A stretch of DNA of 53,841 bases, taken from Acidimicrobiales bacterium. GTDB lineage: Bacteria; Actinomycetota; Acidimicrobiia; Acidimicrobiales; AC-9. Of this stretch, positions 15,692 to 24,879 are shown one piece after another. The translations under genes and the position numbers were made by a program. The stretch covers positions 1 to 53,841 of the forward strand of contig DATBBR010000034.1 of the NCBI GenBank assembly GCA_036270875.1, read 5' to 3'. The notes beneath the pieces were generated by a model. The model ran no database searches. It saw nothing but the letters and a program-made list of their open reading frames with translations, and was not told the origin of the DNA. Position 1 is the first letter of the stretch. Each line of letters opens with the position of its first letter.

Positions 15692-16681
15692 ATGACATCA
15701 GCCGAGGAGTACGCCTGCTTTCCCAAGGACCGGTTCATCACGACCACGGACGGGACACCGATCGCCTACACCGTCGTCGGGGACGGGGCCCTCTCGTCGG
15801 GCCGGTCTCAGGGGCCGGCCAAGGTGCCGATCCTCTTTGTCAACGGGTGGAGCTGCACGGACACGTATTGGTCCGTCATCGCGCCGGCCGTGATCGAGTC
15901 AGGCCACACGGCCGTGCTCGTGGACACGAGGGGGCACGGCCAGTCGGGTTTGCCCCGCCCACCTGGCTACAACTCGCACGCCCTCCGTCCCGAGGACGTC
16001 TCGGTCGAGCGGGTGGCCGCTGACTTCCTCGAGGTTCTCGACGACGCGGGCATCGAGGTGGCGGCGCTGGTCGGGCACTCGATCGGCGTCCAGCTGATCT
16101 TCGAGATCTACCGTCAGGCACCCGATCGGGTCGCCGCCCTCCTGCCGGTGGCGGGCACATTCGAGAACCCGGTGCAGACCTTTGCCGACCAGCCGGTGAT
16201 GGACCGGCTGTTCCCGATCGCCGACGTGCTGTTCCGGGTGCTGCCCTTCGGCTTCCTCCAACCGGTCGTCCGGCGTATCTCGGCGCCCGAGACGGCCCTG
16301 ACCATGTTGCAGGCGATCAAGGTGGCGGGACCGAAGGTGACGGCCGAGCGCATCGGGCCGCACGTGACACAGATTGCTTCCATCGACTTCTCGGTGTTGT
16401 GGCGGATGATCGGAGGCTTTCGCAACCACCACGCAGTCGAGATGTTGCCGGGCGTGACCGCACCGACCTTGATCTTCGCCGGGGGCAGGGACTTCTTCGC
16501 CCCTCCGGTGGTTCAGCGCCGCATGCACGCGCTGATTCCCGACAGCGAGATCGTGTGGTTCGAGGAGGGTGGCCACATGCTTCCGGCGGAGGAGCCCGAC
16601 AGCATCGCCGCCGGCATCGTCGACTTCCTTGTCCGACGGCCACCGCTTGCTGCTACCGCCGGTATCGGCGCACACGACTAG
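15692..16681 (+). CDS. alpha/beta-fold hydrolase
   Basis: 329 residues. The oxyanion-hole region is ILFVNGWSCTDTYW, nucleophile Ser lies in LVGHSIGVQL (about residue 132), a cap domain follows (about 150-240), the acid Asp is in IFAGGRDFFAPP, and the catalytic His in EEGGHMLPAEEPDS. The canonical triad is complete, so it is an active esterase, lipase or epoxide-hydrolase-type enzyme of unknown substrate. The frame is open far upstream, over the opposing hydroxyacid oxidase gene, but similarity and the ATG begin here. A degenerate SMP-30 gene follows 10 bp later. Confidence 0.85.
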   Translation: MTSAEEYACFPKDRFITTTDGTPIAYTVVGDGALSSGRSQGPAKVPILFVNGWSCTDTYWSVIAPAVIESGHTAVLVDTRGHGQSGLPRPPGYNSHALRPEDVSVERVAADFLEVLDDAGIEVAALVGHSIGVQLIFEIYRQAPDRVAALLPVAGTFENPVQTFADQPVMDRLFPIADVLFRVLPFGFLQPVVRRISAPETALTMLQAIKVAGPKVTAERIGPHVTQIASIDFSVLWRMIGGFRNHHAVEMLPGVTAPTLIFAGGRDFFAPPVVQRRMHALIPDSEIVWFEEGGHMLPAEEPDSIAAGIVDFLVRRPPLAATAGIGAHD

Positions 16682-16691
16682 AACGACGCGG

Positions 16692-16855
16692 ATGACCGAC
16701 TTCCGCGTGGTGGCCACCGGCCTGCAGTTCCCCGAGGGACCTGTGGCCATGCGGATCGAAGCGTGCTCGTGGTCGAGATCAAGCGGGGCACACTGAGTCG
16801 GGTCCAGCCCGACGGCACCGTGGCGGTCGTGGCGAGCCGGGCCTTCACCGCCTGA
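16692..16855 (+). pseudogene. frameshifted, truncated SMP-30/gluconolactonase-family remnant
   Basis: The ATG opens a frame reading MTDFRVVATGLQFPEGPVAM, the characteristic N-terminus of SMP-30/gluconolactonase-like proteins. It then runs into nonsense and a stop. Shifting frame at about 16754 restores the family sequence: DRSVLVVEIKRGTLSRVQPD, then GTVAVVAS, then a stop at 16853-16855. About 250 codons of C-terminal sequence are missing, and the convergent LLM oxidoreductase gene occupies the following DNA. The remnant therefore shows one frameshift and a large 3' loss. The intact enzyme would have been a lactonase, possibly co-transcribed with the hydrolase upstream. Confidence 0.8.
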
Positions 16856-17708
16856 CGGCCCCGATGGCCGACTCGAGCGCGTCGAGGTGGTGGTCGACCG
16901 ACGCCAGCCCCGCCCCCATGGTGTTGATCGAGAGGTGTGTGGCACCGGCGTCGGACCACCTCCCGGCCTGCTCGGCCAGCTTCTCGGCGCCCCCCTCGCC
17001 CCAGGTCACCCGCCCCTCCATGCCGAGGGTCTCAGGGTCCCGGCCGGCGTCGATGGCGGCCTGGTGGACGATGGCCCGAGCCTCCTCGAGGCCGTGGCCC
17101 GGGGGCACCTGCGGGAACCAGCCGTCGGCGAGCCGACCGGCACGCCGGTAGGCGGGGGGCGAGGCTGCGCCGAACCACACGGGGATCGGTCGCTGCCGCG
17201 GCAGCGGTGCCAGGCCGGCTCCGATCACCTTCTCGTAGGTGCCGTCGAAGGTCACGGTCTTCTCGGTCCACAGCCTGCGCAGGAGCTCGACCTGCTCGCC
17301 GACCCGCTTGCCCCGGTCGGCGAAGCTCTTGCCCAGCGCCTCGTACTCGACGGCGTTCCACCCGAGGCCGACGCCGAGGCGGAAATGACCGCGGCTGAGG
17401 AGGTCGACCTCGGCCGCCTGCTTGGCGACCAGGGCGGTCTGGCGCTGAGGGAGGATGATGATGCCGGTCACCAGCTCGAGCGAGGTGACCGCCGCCAGGT
17501 AGCCGAAGAGCACGAACGGCTCGTGGAACGTGGTGGTGACGTCGTAGGGACCTTGCCAGCCGCGGTGGACCGCGGGGTCGGCTCCGAGCACGTGGTCATA
17601 GGTCAGGACGTGGGTGAAGCCGAGCTCCTCCGCCCGCTGGGCGTACCGGCGGACCACTTCCACGTCGGCGCCGATCTCGGTCTGGGGAAAGACAACTCCG
17701 ATGTTCAT
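16845..17708 (-). CDS. LLM-class F420-dependent oxidoreductase
   Basis: 287 residues of the luciferase-like TIM-barrel fold: MNIGVVFPQTEIGAD, LGFTHVLTYDHVLG, VTGIIILPQRQTALVAKQAA, RLGVGLGWNAVEYEALG, and PIPVWFGAASPPAYRRAGRLADG. These match the actinobacterial TIGR03619-type group, thought to use coenzyme F420 rather than FMN. The substrate is unknown. AAAGGAG precedes the ATG by about 4 nt. The 3' end overlaps the last codons of the SMP-30 remnant on the opposite strand by 11 bp. Confidence 0.88.
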   Translation of the reverse strand: MNIGVVFPQTEIGADVEVVRRYAQRAEELGFTHVLTYDHVLGADPAVHRGWQGPYDVTTTFHEPFVLFGYLAAVTSLELVTGIIILPQRQTALVAKQAAEVDLLSRGHFRLGVGLGWNAVEYEALGKSFADRGKRVGEQVELLRRLWTEKTVTFDGTYEKVIGAGLAPLPRQRPIPVWFGAASPPAYRRAGRLADGWFPQVPPGHGLEEARAIVHQAAIDAGRDPETLGMEGRVTWGEGGAEKLAEQAGRWSDAGATHLSINTMGAGLASVDHHLDALESAIGAVRR

Positions 17709-17796
17709 GGCTCCTTTCTAGTGGGCCGTCGGGCCGCGGTGGAGATAGGGTCGAACTGCCGGGCCAGAGGACGCCTGGACGACTGCGAGGTGCTCG

Positions 17797-18777
17797 ATGA
17801 GGTACGCGAATCTCGGGGCGACGGGTCTGCGGGTGTCACGGGTTTGCTTGGGCATGATGGGGTTCGGGAACGACAGCGACCGCCCCTGGGTGATCGACGA
17901 GGACGCCGCCGACCCGATCGTGCGGACCGCGATCGACGGGGGTGTGAACTTCTTCGACACCGCCGACACCTACTCGAACGGGGCCAGCGAGGTCGCCACC
18001 GGGCGGCTCGTGGGGAAGTACCTGAGCCGGGACGAGGCGGTCATCGCCACGAAGGTGTTCATGCCCATGACCCCGGGCGAGAACGGCGGTGGCCTCTCTC
18101 GCAAGCACATCCTGTCGGCCATCGACGCGTCGCTTCGACGCCTTGGCCTCGACTACGTCGATCTGTACCAGATCCACCGCTGGGATCCCCGGGTGCCCAT
18201 AGAGGAGACGATGGAAGCTCTCCACGATGTCGTCCAGGCCGGGAAGGCCAGGTACATCGGCGCCAGCAGCATGTTCGCCTGGCAGTTCGCCAAGGCCCAG
18301 CACACAGCGGAGCGCCGAGGCTGGTCCAGGTTCGTGTCCATGCAGAACCACTACAACCTCATCTATCGCGAGGAGGAACGCGAGATGATTCCCCAGTGCC
18401 TCGATCAGGGGGTGGGGGTCATTCCCTGGAGCCCCCTCGCTCGGGGCGTGCTGGCCGGGACCCGGAGCCGCGAGGGCGAGAAGCGCACGACCCGGTCCGA
18501 GACCGACCCGTTCACCGACTATCTCTACAGCCAGCCCACCGACTTCGACGTGGTCGATCGGGTGGCGGAGATCGCCGGCGAGCGCGGCGTGCCCTCGGCC
18601 CAGGTCGCGCTGGCCTGGCTGCTCCACCGCCCCGGCGTGACGGCGCCGATCGTCGGCTCGACCAAGCTCAGCCACCTCGAGGACGCGCTGGCCGGCGAGC
18701 AGCTCGACCTGAGCGACAAGGAGATGCAACGGCTCGAGGAGCCCTACGTCGCGCACCCTGTGCTGGGCCACTTCTAG
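17797..18777 (+). CDS. aldo/keto reductase
   Basis: 326 residues with the (alpha/beta)8 AKR fold and complete catalytic tetrad: Asp/Tyr in FFDTADTYSNGASE, Lys in AVIATKVFMPM, and His in LDYVDLYQIHRWDP. The C-terminal NADPH site is APIVGSTKLSHLEDAL. It resembles the YajO/MT-type AKR group that reduces aldehydes and ketones. TAGGGT at 17746-17751 is a plausible -10 for it, with a 5' leader of about 40 nt. It is divergent from the LLM oxidoreductase and convergent, with only 2 bp between, on the flavin monooxygenase gene. Confidence 0.9.
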   Translation: MRYANLGATGLRVSRVCLGMMGFGNDSDRPWVIDEDAADPIVRTAIDGGVNFFDTADTYSNGASEVATGRLVGKYLSRDEAVIATKVFMPMTPGENGGGLSRKHILSAIDASLRRLGLDYVDLYQIHRWDPRVPIEETMEALHDVVQAGKARYIGASSMFAWQFAKAQHTAERRGWSRFVSMQNHYNLIYREEEREMIPQCLDQGVGVIPWSPLARGVLAGTRSREGEKRTTRSETDPFTDYLYSQPTDFDVVDRVAEIAGERGVPSAQVALAWLLHRPGVTAPIVGSTKLSHLEDALAGEQLDLSDKEMQRLEEPYVAHPVLGHF

Positions 18778-18779
18778 GC

Positions 18780-19916
18780 TCAATCGCGAGCTAGGAGATC
18801 CTGAACGATCAGCGTCGCAGCCGTCGGGGCTCCCTTCACGAAGCCAAAGAAAGGGCCGAAGTCCCTGGTGGCGGCGAACCCCGGCAGGTAGAGGCCGGCC
18901 ACGCTGGTGCCGAAGCTCTCGTCCAGCACGGGGAAGCCCTCGGCCGTGTCGACGTCGCTCACGACCCCTTCGAGGTAGGGAACTCTGCTCAGCGCGGCCC
19001 GGTAGCCGGTGGCGAGCACGACCTTGTCGACGAGCAGGCGTTCGCCGTTCGACAGGCGGACCTTGACCTGGTCGCCGGTGGGCACGGCCTCGACGACTTC
19101 CGCGCCGGGCCAGCGCACCACGTTGACGTTGCTCAGCCGGGGAGCCAGCCACGCCTCCAGGGTCAACCGCCCGACCTCCCAGAACCGTCTGGAGATCGCA
19201 TCCTGCTCGGCTGCCGCGAGGTGGCGCCACCAGCCCCGCACCCGCAGCGTGGTGTCGACGTACGCGTCGACGAACCGCCAGCTCACCTGGTCGAAGTGCG
19301 GTACATCGTGGCGGTGGACCACGTCGACGCGCTCGGCCCCCTGCTCGCCGATCAACGCCGCCCACTCGTAGGCGCTCTGCCGCCCGCCGACGATGAGGAC
19401 CCGCGCCCCCGAGAGCTCGTCGAACCGGACGAGGTCGCAGGTGTGGGATCCGTGGTCCTCGGCCAACGGGGCCGCCCAGTCCGGCTTGGCGGCGAAGTTG
19501 GAAAGGCCGGGTGCGGCCACCACCGCGTCGGCGGCGAGACGATCGCCACCGGCGAGGGTGACCTCGAAGTGGCCGTCGAGGGTCGTCAGCTCGGCCACGA
19601 GGTCGTCGCGGACCTCGATCTTCTCGGCGTGCCGGAACCAGTCGGCGTAGTCCAGGAACACACCGACGGGGATCGGGTCGACGTCACTGGGGGTGATCCC
19701 CCGCTCTTCCAGGTACGCCTCCAGGGTGTGCACTCCGGCGGCGTCGAGGTGCCAGTCGGGTCCCGAGCGAAGGAACATTCCCGCGGGCATGTGCTCCCGC
19801 CAGAAGCTCATCGGCTTGCCGAGCACGACCGTCTCGATGCCGTGACGGCGGGCGAACGCGGCGGCCGACAAGGCGTATGGTCCGGCTCCTATGACGACCA
19901 GCGGTGTCGTCACCAT
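18780..19916 (-). CDS. flavin-dependent monooxygenase / FAD-NAD(P)-binding protein
   Basis: 378 residues. The N-terminal FAD Rossmann motif is VVIGAGPYALSAAAFA, a second dinucleotide (NADPH) site is RVLIVGGRQSAYEWAALIGE near residue 170, and the conserved segment near the end is VVLATGYRAALSRVPYL. The pattern matches the Lys/Orn N-hydroxylase and flavin monooxygenase superfamily (LATGY motif). The substrate is unknown and there are no siderophore genes nearby. GGGGGGAGGG lies about 9 nt before the ATG. Confidence 0.82.
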   Translation of the reverse strand: MVTTPLVVIGAGPYALSAAAFARRHGIETVVLGKPMSFWREHMPAGMFLRSGPDWHLDAAGVHTLEAYLEERGITPSDVDPIPVGVFLDYADWFRHAEKIEVRDDLVAELTTLDGHFEVTLAGGDRLAADAVVAAPGLSNFAAKPDWAAPLAEDHGSHTCDLVRFDELSGARVLIVGGRQSAYEWAALIGEQGAERVDVVHRHDVPHFDQVSWRFVDAYVDTTLRVRGWWRHLAAAEQDAISRRFWEVGRLTLEAWLAPRLSNVNVVRWPGAEVVEAVPTGDQVKVRLSNGERLLVDKVVLATGYRAALSRVPYLEGVVSDVDTAEGFPVLDESFGTSVAGLYLPGFAATRDFGPFFGFVKGAPTAATLIVQDLLARD

Positions 19917-19968
19917 CGGCGAGTCCCTCCCCCCGCGGTGCCTACCAGCTCAGGCTAGCCTCGCCATT

Positions 19969-19987
19969 GCCGGCCTCGGAGGCCGGC
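19969..19987. repeat. 19-bp palindrome of the GCCGGC-N7-GCCGGC family
   Basis: GCCGGC-CTCGGAG-GCCGGC, in the divergent gap between the flavin monooxygenase and the thiolase. One of about eleven related copies in the window. Confidence 0.7.
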
Positions 19988-20021
19988 CACGGGCACGGGC
20001 CCGAGCAAGGGCGAGCAGCAG

Positions 20022-21212
20022 ATGGCATCTTCGGTGATCGTGTCGGCGGTGAGGACGCCCGTCGGACGCTTCGGCTCCGCTCTGCGGAGCTGCTCCGGGG
20101 TCGAGTTGGGGGCGGTCGCCATCGCCGAGGCAGTCAGGCGGGCCGGCGTCGCGCCCGCTGATCTCGACTACGTGCTGATGGGTCACGTGCTGCAGGCGGG
20201 CGCGGGCCAGATCACCGCCCGCCAGGCCGCCGTCGCGGCCGGCGTTCCCGTGCAGGTGCCGGCGATCACCCTCAACAAGGTGTGCCTGTCCAGCCTGACC
20301 GCGGTCGCCCTCGCCGACCAGCTCGTCCGAGCAGGGGAGATCGACGTCGCCGTGGCCGGCGGGATGGAGTCGATGACTGGTGCGCCGTACGTGCTGCCCC
20401 GCGGGCGGTGGGGCCTGCGGATGGGCGATGCCCAGCTCGTCGACACGATGATCCACGACGGGCTGTGGTCCACCTTCACCGGCCAGCACATGGGCGAATC
20501 GTCCGACGACGTCAACGCGGCCCTGGCTATCTCGCGCCAGGACCAGGACGAGTGGGCGGCCCGCTCCCACCGGCGGGCCGCCGAGGCCTGGGACATGGGC
20601 CGCTACGTCGAAGAGACCGTCGGTGTCCCGGTCCGAGCAGGGCCGGACGACAGGATCCTCGTCGAGCGCGACGAGGGATTCCGTCCAGCCACGACGAGCC
20701 GATCACTCGCCGGGCTGCCTCCCGCGTTCACGCCGAAGGGCACGATCACCGCCGGCAACGCCTCACAGCTGTCCGACGGGGCGGCAGCGACCGTGGTGAT
20801 GAGCGCCGAGCGCGCACAGGCCCTCGGCATCGAGCCGCTGGCCGAGATCGTGGCCCACGGGATGTGCGCCGAGCGCTTCGAGTACCTGCACACCGTCCCC
20901 GCCATCGCCCTGGAGCGGGCGATCAAGAAGGCCGGCCTGCAGGTCGACGACCTCGGGCTCATCGAGATCAACGAGGCCTTCGCGTCGATCGCAGTGCACG
21001 CTTCGCGCATGCTCGGCGCAGACGAGGCCAGAGTGAACGTCAACGGGGGGTCGGTGGCGTTGGGCCACGCCCTGGGCTCGACCGGCGCGCGGATGCTCGT
21101 CACCTTGGTGCACGAGATGCGTCGCCGTCGGGTCGAGCACGGCGCCGCGACCCTGTGTGGTGGCGGCGGTCAGGGAGACGCCCTGATCGTGCGCCTGCCT
21201 GGACTCAGCTGA
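20022..21212 (+). CDS. acetyl-CoA acetyltransferase (thiolase)
   Basis: 396 residues with all thiolase landmarks: nucleophile Cys88 in TLNKVCLSS, VAGGMESMTGAPY, INEAFASIAVHASRML, the catalytic His in NGGSVALGHALGSTGARM, and the second Cys in CGGGGQGDALIV. It condenses two acetyl-CoA or cleaves acetoacetyl-CoA/3-ketoacyl-CoA. The substitution of Ala-Leu for the usual Pro-Ile in GHPxG is a mild oddity. A purine-rich GAGCAAGGGCGAG precedes the ATG. It stands alone, so a biosynthetic or degradative role cannot be decided. Confidence 0.92.
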   Translation: MASSVIVSAVRTPVGRFGSALRSCSGVELGAVAIAEAVRRAGVAPADLDYVLMGHVLQAGAGQITARQAAVAAGVPVQVPAITLNKVCLSSLTAVALADQLVRAGEIDVAVAGGMESMTGAPYVLPRGRWGLRMGDAQLVDTMIHDGLWSTFTGQHMGESSDDVNAALAISRQDQDEWAARSHRRAAEAWDMGRYVEETVGVPVRAGPDDRILVERDEGFRPATTSRSLAGLPPAFTPKGTITAGNASQLSDGAAATVVMSAERAQALGIEPLAEIVAHGMCAERFEYLHTVPAIALERAIKKAGLQVDDLGLIEINEAFASIAVHASRMLGADEARVNVNGGSVALGHALGSTGARMLVTLVHEMRRRRVEHGAATLCGGGGQGDALIVRLPGLS

Positions 21213-21348
21213 GACAGCGGCCGCGGATCGCCACGACGGGCGCCCGCGGGCAACGGCGCCCGGCGGATCCGCTACATTTCGTCCCAATCGGCGGTACTCC
21301 GCGTGCAACTGGTCGCACGGCGACATTTCAACACCTCTGGAGTAGGCA

Positions 21349-23652
21349 TTGACCTTCCTCGCTGCGGTAGGCCGTTTCTCCGTCAGGTTCCGGTACCTGA
21401 TCGTCGTCGTCTGGATCGTCGGCGCGGGCTTGGCGGGAGCCGCCCTGCCGACTCTGGGCAGCGCGGTCAAGGCCAACAACCAGAGCTTCCTGCCGTCCAA
21501 CTCCCCGAGCCTCGAGGCTGCGAAGCTGGCCACGCCGTTCCAGCCGGTCAACTCGGTCCCGGTGCCGATCGTGGCCTCGCGGTCGGGGTCGCAGCTCACG
21601 GTTGCCGACCAGGCCGCCGTCTCCCGGATCCAGGCCGCGGCCCGAGCGGTGGCGGGAGTGCAGTCGGTGCAACTGGTCGGGGTGTCACCGGATGGCCAGG
21701 CCGTCGAGCTTCGCGTGCTCGCCAACCTCCAGGGCGGGATGAACGCCGACAAGACCCTGGTCGACGCGCTGCGCTCGGCCATCCGGGCCCAGCCCGTTCC
21801 CCCCGGCCTCAGTGTCCACCTGGCCGGGGAGATCGCGGCTGGGGTGGACAACCAGAGCGCCTCGAACAACGCCGGTAACCGCACCGAGCTGTTCTCGATC
21901 GTCTTCATCCTCGCCCTGCTGTTCCTGGTGTTCCGCTCGGTGCTGGCGCCCATCCTCACGGTGCTGCCCGCCATCATCGTCTTCTCAATCGCCGGACCCC
22001 TGATCGGGGAAGCGGCCACGGCGGGTCTGCAGGTCTCGTTGTTCACCCAGGTCCTGCTCATCGTCCTCGTGCTCGGTGCCGGGACCGACTACGGGCTCTT
22101 CCTCGTCTTCCGGGTCCGGGAGGAGATCCAGGGAGGCCTCGCGCCCAAGGACGCCGTGGTCAAAGCCGTGTCGCGGGTGGGCGAGACGATCAGCTTCTCG
22201 GCGGCCACGGTGATCGCCGCCCTGCTCAGCCTGCTGCTCGCGACATTCGGCATCTACCAGAGTCTCGGCGTACCCCTGGCGATCGGCATCGCCCTCATGC
22301 TCGTCGCCGGGCTGACACTGCTGCCCGCCCTGCTTGCCATCTTCGGGCGGGCCGTCTTCTGGCCGTCCAAGCCCAAGGTCGGCCCTCATCGCTTCGGGAC
22401 CTGGGGACGCATCGCCGGCCATGTCGTCGAGCGGCCTGGAGTGACGCTGGGCGTCGGCGTGGTGGTCCTCGGTCTGTTGGCCGTGGCCGCGCTCGGCAAC
22501 AAGCCCTCCGGCTTCGGCAACCAGACGCCACCGCCGTCGAGCGACTCGGCCCAGGGCAACGCCGCCCTGGCCGCCCACTTCCCGCAGGCGGCGGCGAACC
22601 CCACCGATCTGGTGTTCAAGTTCGCGACCTCCGTGTGGGTCGATCCCACCCCGCTCGCGACCCTCCAGTCCCAGCTGAGCCACGCCTCGGTCTTCAAGTC
22701 CCTCGACACCCCGCTCAACCCCAACGGGACCGCGCTCACCCCGACCCAGCTGGCCAACCTGCACGCCACGCTCGGCCCGGTGCAGGCCCTACCGGCGATC
22801 GCGCCGCCGGGGCTCGGTGTGCCAGCGACCACCTACAACGCCTACCGGGCGGCGTCGCAGCTGATCAGCACCGACGGCAGGACGGTGCTGATCAACGCGT
22901 CGCTGACCGCCGGCGACCCGCAGACCACGGCGGCGCTCAAGCAGGTACCCGCCATGCGCGCCGCGGTCACCCAGGCCGCCCGCGCCGCTGGTGCGACCGC
23001 CAGCGGGGTGGCCGGCATCGCACCGGCCTCCTACGACATCAGCTCGGTGTCGAGCAGCGACCTCAGGACCATCATCCCCGTCGCCGTGGCCATCATCGCC
23101 GTGCTCCTGGCCCTGGTGCTGCGCAGCCTGCTCGCCCCCCTCTATCTCATCCTCAGTGTCGTCCTGTCCTACCTGGCCGCCCTCGGACTGGCCGTCATCA
23201 TCTTCATCGACCTGTCCGGCGACTCTGGTCTCATCTTCTTCCTGCCCTTCTTGATGTTCATCTTCCTGCTGGCCCTCGGGGAGGACTACAACATCCTCGT
23301 CATGACGAGGATCCGGGAGGAGGCCCAGGATCTTCCGCTGCGCCACGCCATCACCGAGGCCCTCGGCGCCACCGGTACGACCGTCACGTCGGCCGGCCTG
23401 GTCCTGGCCGGGACCTTCGCCGTGCTCGCCCTCTCCGCCGGGAGCGGCTCCAACGGGAGCCAGCTGCGGGCCATCGGCGTCGGCCTCGCCCTCGGCATCC
23501 TCATGGACTCGTTCATCGTGCGAACGTTGCTGGTGCCCTCGGCCGTGGCCTTGCTGGGCCGGTGGAACTGGTGGCCATCTTCCCTCTCCCGCCCCGAGCA
23601 CGAGGCCGCGCTCGACGCCGGGGCCCCCGCGACCGAGGACGTGCGCCGATAG
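21349..23652 (+). CDS. MMPL/RND-family membrane transporter
   Basis: 767 residues with two repeats of six transmembrane helices. The first TM lies at about 10-30, an extracytoplasmic domain at about 50-165, TM2-6 follow with GAGTDYGLFLVFRVREE near residue 245, then the second half with a further TM, a second large loop, and GEDYNILVMTRIREE near 645. The paired Asp-Tyr residues in TM4 and TM10 are the proton-relay positions of MmpL3-like proteins. It probably exports a lipid or hydrophobic compound using the proton gradient. The TTG start has GGAG 7 nt upstream. No biosynthetic partner genes adjoin it. Confidence 0.88.
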   Translation: MTFLAAVGRFSVRFRYLIVVVWIVGAGLAGAALPTLGSAVKANNQSFLPSNSPSLEAAKLATPFQPVNSVPVPIVASRSGSQLTVADQAAVSRIQAAARAVAGVQSVQLVGVSPDGQAVELRVLANLQGGMNADKTLVDALRSAIRAQPVPPGLSVHLAGEIAAGVDNQSASNNAGNRTELFSIVFILALLFLVFRSVLAPILTVLPAIIVFSIAGPLIGEAATAGLQVSLFTQVLLIVLVLGAGTDYGLFLVFRVREEIQGGLAPKDAVVKAVSRVGETISFSAATVIAALLSLLLATFGIYQSLGVPLAIGIALMLVAGLTLLPALLAIFGRAVFWPSKPKVGPHRFGTWGRIAGHVVERPGVTLGVGVVVLGLLAVAALGNKPSGFGNQTPPPSSDSAQGNAALAAHFPQAAANPTDLVFKFATSVWVDPTPLATLQSQLSHASVFKSLDTPLNPNGTALTPTQLANLHATLGPVQALPAIAPPGLGVPATTYNAYRAASQLISTDGRTVLINASLTAGDPQTTAALKQVPAMRAAVTQAARAAGATASGVAGIAPASYDISSVSSSDLRTIIPVAVAIIAVLLALVLRSLLAPLYLILSVVLSYLAALGLAVIIFIDLSGDSGLIFFLPFLMFIFLLALGEDYNILVMTRIREEAQDLPLRHAITEALGATGTTVTSAGLVLAGTFAVLALSAGSGSNGSQLRAIGVGLALGILMDSFIVRTLLVPSAVALLGRWNWWPSSLSRPEHEAALDAGAPATEDVRR

Positions 23653-23681
23653 TCGAGGTGGGGGCGACGCGACGCGAGCGC

Positions 23682-24560
23682 TCAGATTCGTTCGAGTGAG
23701 AAGCCGTCGAACAGCGGTTCCACGCCCTCGGTGGCCCAGTCGTCGCGCAGCTGGGCATCCGATGGGGGACGGACCGGAGCCGCCGCCGCCTCGAGGATCG
23801 GCCGCAGCAGGCGGGCATCGCTCGACGTGTTGAGGAAGAGCTGCGGGTGGGCCAGGACGTAGTGCACGGCGCGTTCCAGCGCCGGGCCGGCCGGCAGGGG
23901 CTCGTACCAGCTGAACCGCGGCTGCCCGTCGTCTACCCACCGCCGCCGGGCGACCGACTTGATGGTCTGGGCCGCGATGCGGCGCTCGCTGCACACGGCG
24001 AGCAGCTCGTCGACGTCCGCCCGGTAGGCGCCGTCGGCCAGCAAGGAGAAGTTGTAGGGGAAGAGCACGGAGTCGAAGTCGAAGCGCTCGAGGCTGCGGA
24101 GGTGCATGCGGGCGATCCGCAGGCCGTGCCCGGTCACCCCGATGAAGCGGACCAGGCCCTCCCGCCGGGCCTGTTCGAGGGCCTCGACGGCGCCGCCGGG
24201 GCCGTGCGCGACCTGCCACTCGTCCTCCTCCACCAGGTTGTGGAGCTGGATCAGGTCGAGCTGGTCGACCCCCAGTCGCTCTAGCGAGCGCTCGAGGCTG
24301 GCTCGGGCATCGGTCCCGACCCGGTCGCCCGTCTTGGTGGCGAGGAAGAAGTCGCTGCGGTGCTCAGCGAGCCACGGCGCCAGCCGCAGCTCGGCATCGC
24401 CGTACGCGGCGGCCACGTCGAGGTGGTTCACGCCGGCATCCAGCAGGATGGGGAGCAGCTCGTCCGCCCGCTCCTGGCTCATCCGCCACAGCGCTGCCGC
24501 TCCGAAGATGACCCGGCTGCTCTGGTGGCCCGTCCTCCCGAACTCCGACCGTTCGATCAC
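23682..24560 (-). CDS. aldo/keto reductase family protein
   Basis: 292 residues. It begins VIERSEFGRTGHQSSRVIFG, the usual start of this AKR subgroup. The catalytic Asp/Tyr are in HLDVAAAYGDAELRL, Lys in FFLATKTGDR, and His in LDLIQLHNLVEEDEW. The late NADPH-binding GSTKLSHL-type motif of classical AKRs is replaced by LFLNTSSDARLLRPILEAA. The GTG giving VIERSEF is chosen over the longer reading frame because the upstream residues do not align with the family. Substrate unknown. Confidence 0.82.
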   Translation of the reverse strand: MIERSEFGRTGHQSSRVIFGAAALWRMSQERADELLPILLDAGVNHLDVAAAYGDAELRLAPWLAEHRSDFFLATKTGDRVGTDARASLERSLERLGVDQLDLIQLHNLVEEDEWQVAHGPGGAVEALEQARREGLVRFIGVTGHGLRIARMHLRSLERFDFDSVLFPYNFSLLADGAYRADVDELLAVCSERRIAAQTIKSVARRRWVDDGQPRFSWYEPLPAGPALERAVHYVLAHPQLFLNTSSDARLLRPILEAAAAPVRPPSDAQLRDDWATEGVEPLFDGFSLERI

Positions 24561-24630
24561 CAACGGCGACGCTACCGTCTGCGCTGGACGCGCGCGCTGC
24601 GCCCTGATCCAGCCAAGGGGCACTTTCGCC

Positions 24631-24636
24631 TAAGCT
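24631..24636 (+). promoter_or_regulatory. -10 element, probable leaderless promoter of the 60-aa ORF
   Basis: TAAGCT ends 7 nt before the ATG of the 60-aa gene. Confidence 0.5.
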
Positions 24637-24643
24637 TCGGCAC

Positions 24644-24826
24644 ATGCCGCAGATCATCAACGGCGGCAAGTGGGCGGAGGACCGGCTCCGCCATCTCCGC
24701 CAGCTACGCGAGCAGACGTCGAACGAGGACGAGCGCCGCCAGATCGATCAGGAGATCGAGCAGCTCAAGTCCGAGAGCAGGTTCGGTCGTCGCCTCCTCC
24801 GCCTGCTGCTACCAGGGATGAAGTAG
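24644..24826 (+). CDS. hypothetical small charged helical protein, 60 aa
   Basis: 60 residues, mostly one charged amphipathic helix (about 10-45, rich in Arg, Glu and Gln with Leu/Ile spacing suggesting a coiled coil). A basic hydrophobic end, FGRRLLRLLLPGMK, could touch the membrane. No family is recognised. The ATG is placed 7 nt after a -10 hexamer, as in several other leaderless genes in this window, which supports a real gene. It is divergent from the AKR gene and convergent on the phospholipase gene. Confidence 0.6.
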   Translation: MPQIINGGKWAEDRLRHLRQLREQTSNEDERRQIDQEIEQLKSESRFGRRLLRLLLPGMK

Positions 24827-24879
24827 CGGCGTTGGGGCGGCGGTGCTGCCGCCGCCGGCGCGCCGCGGCGCCGCCGACA

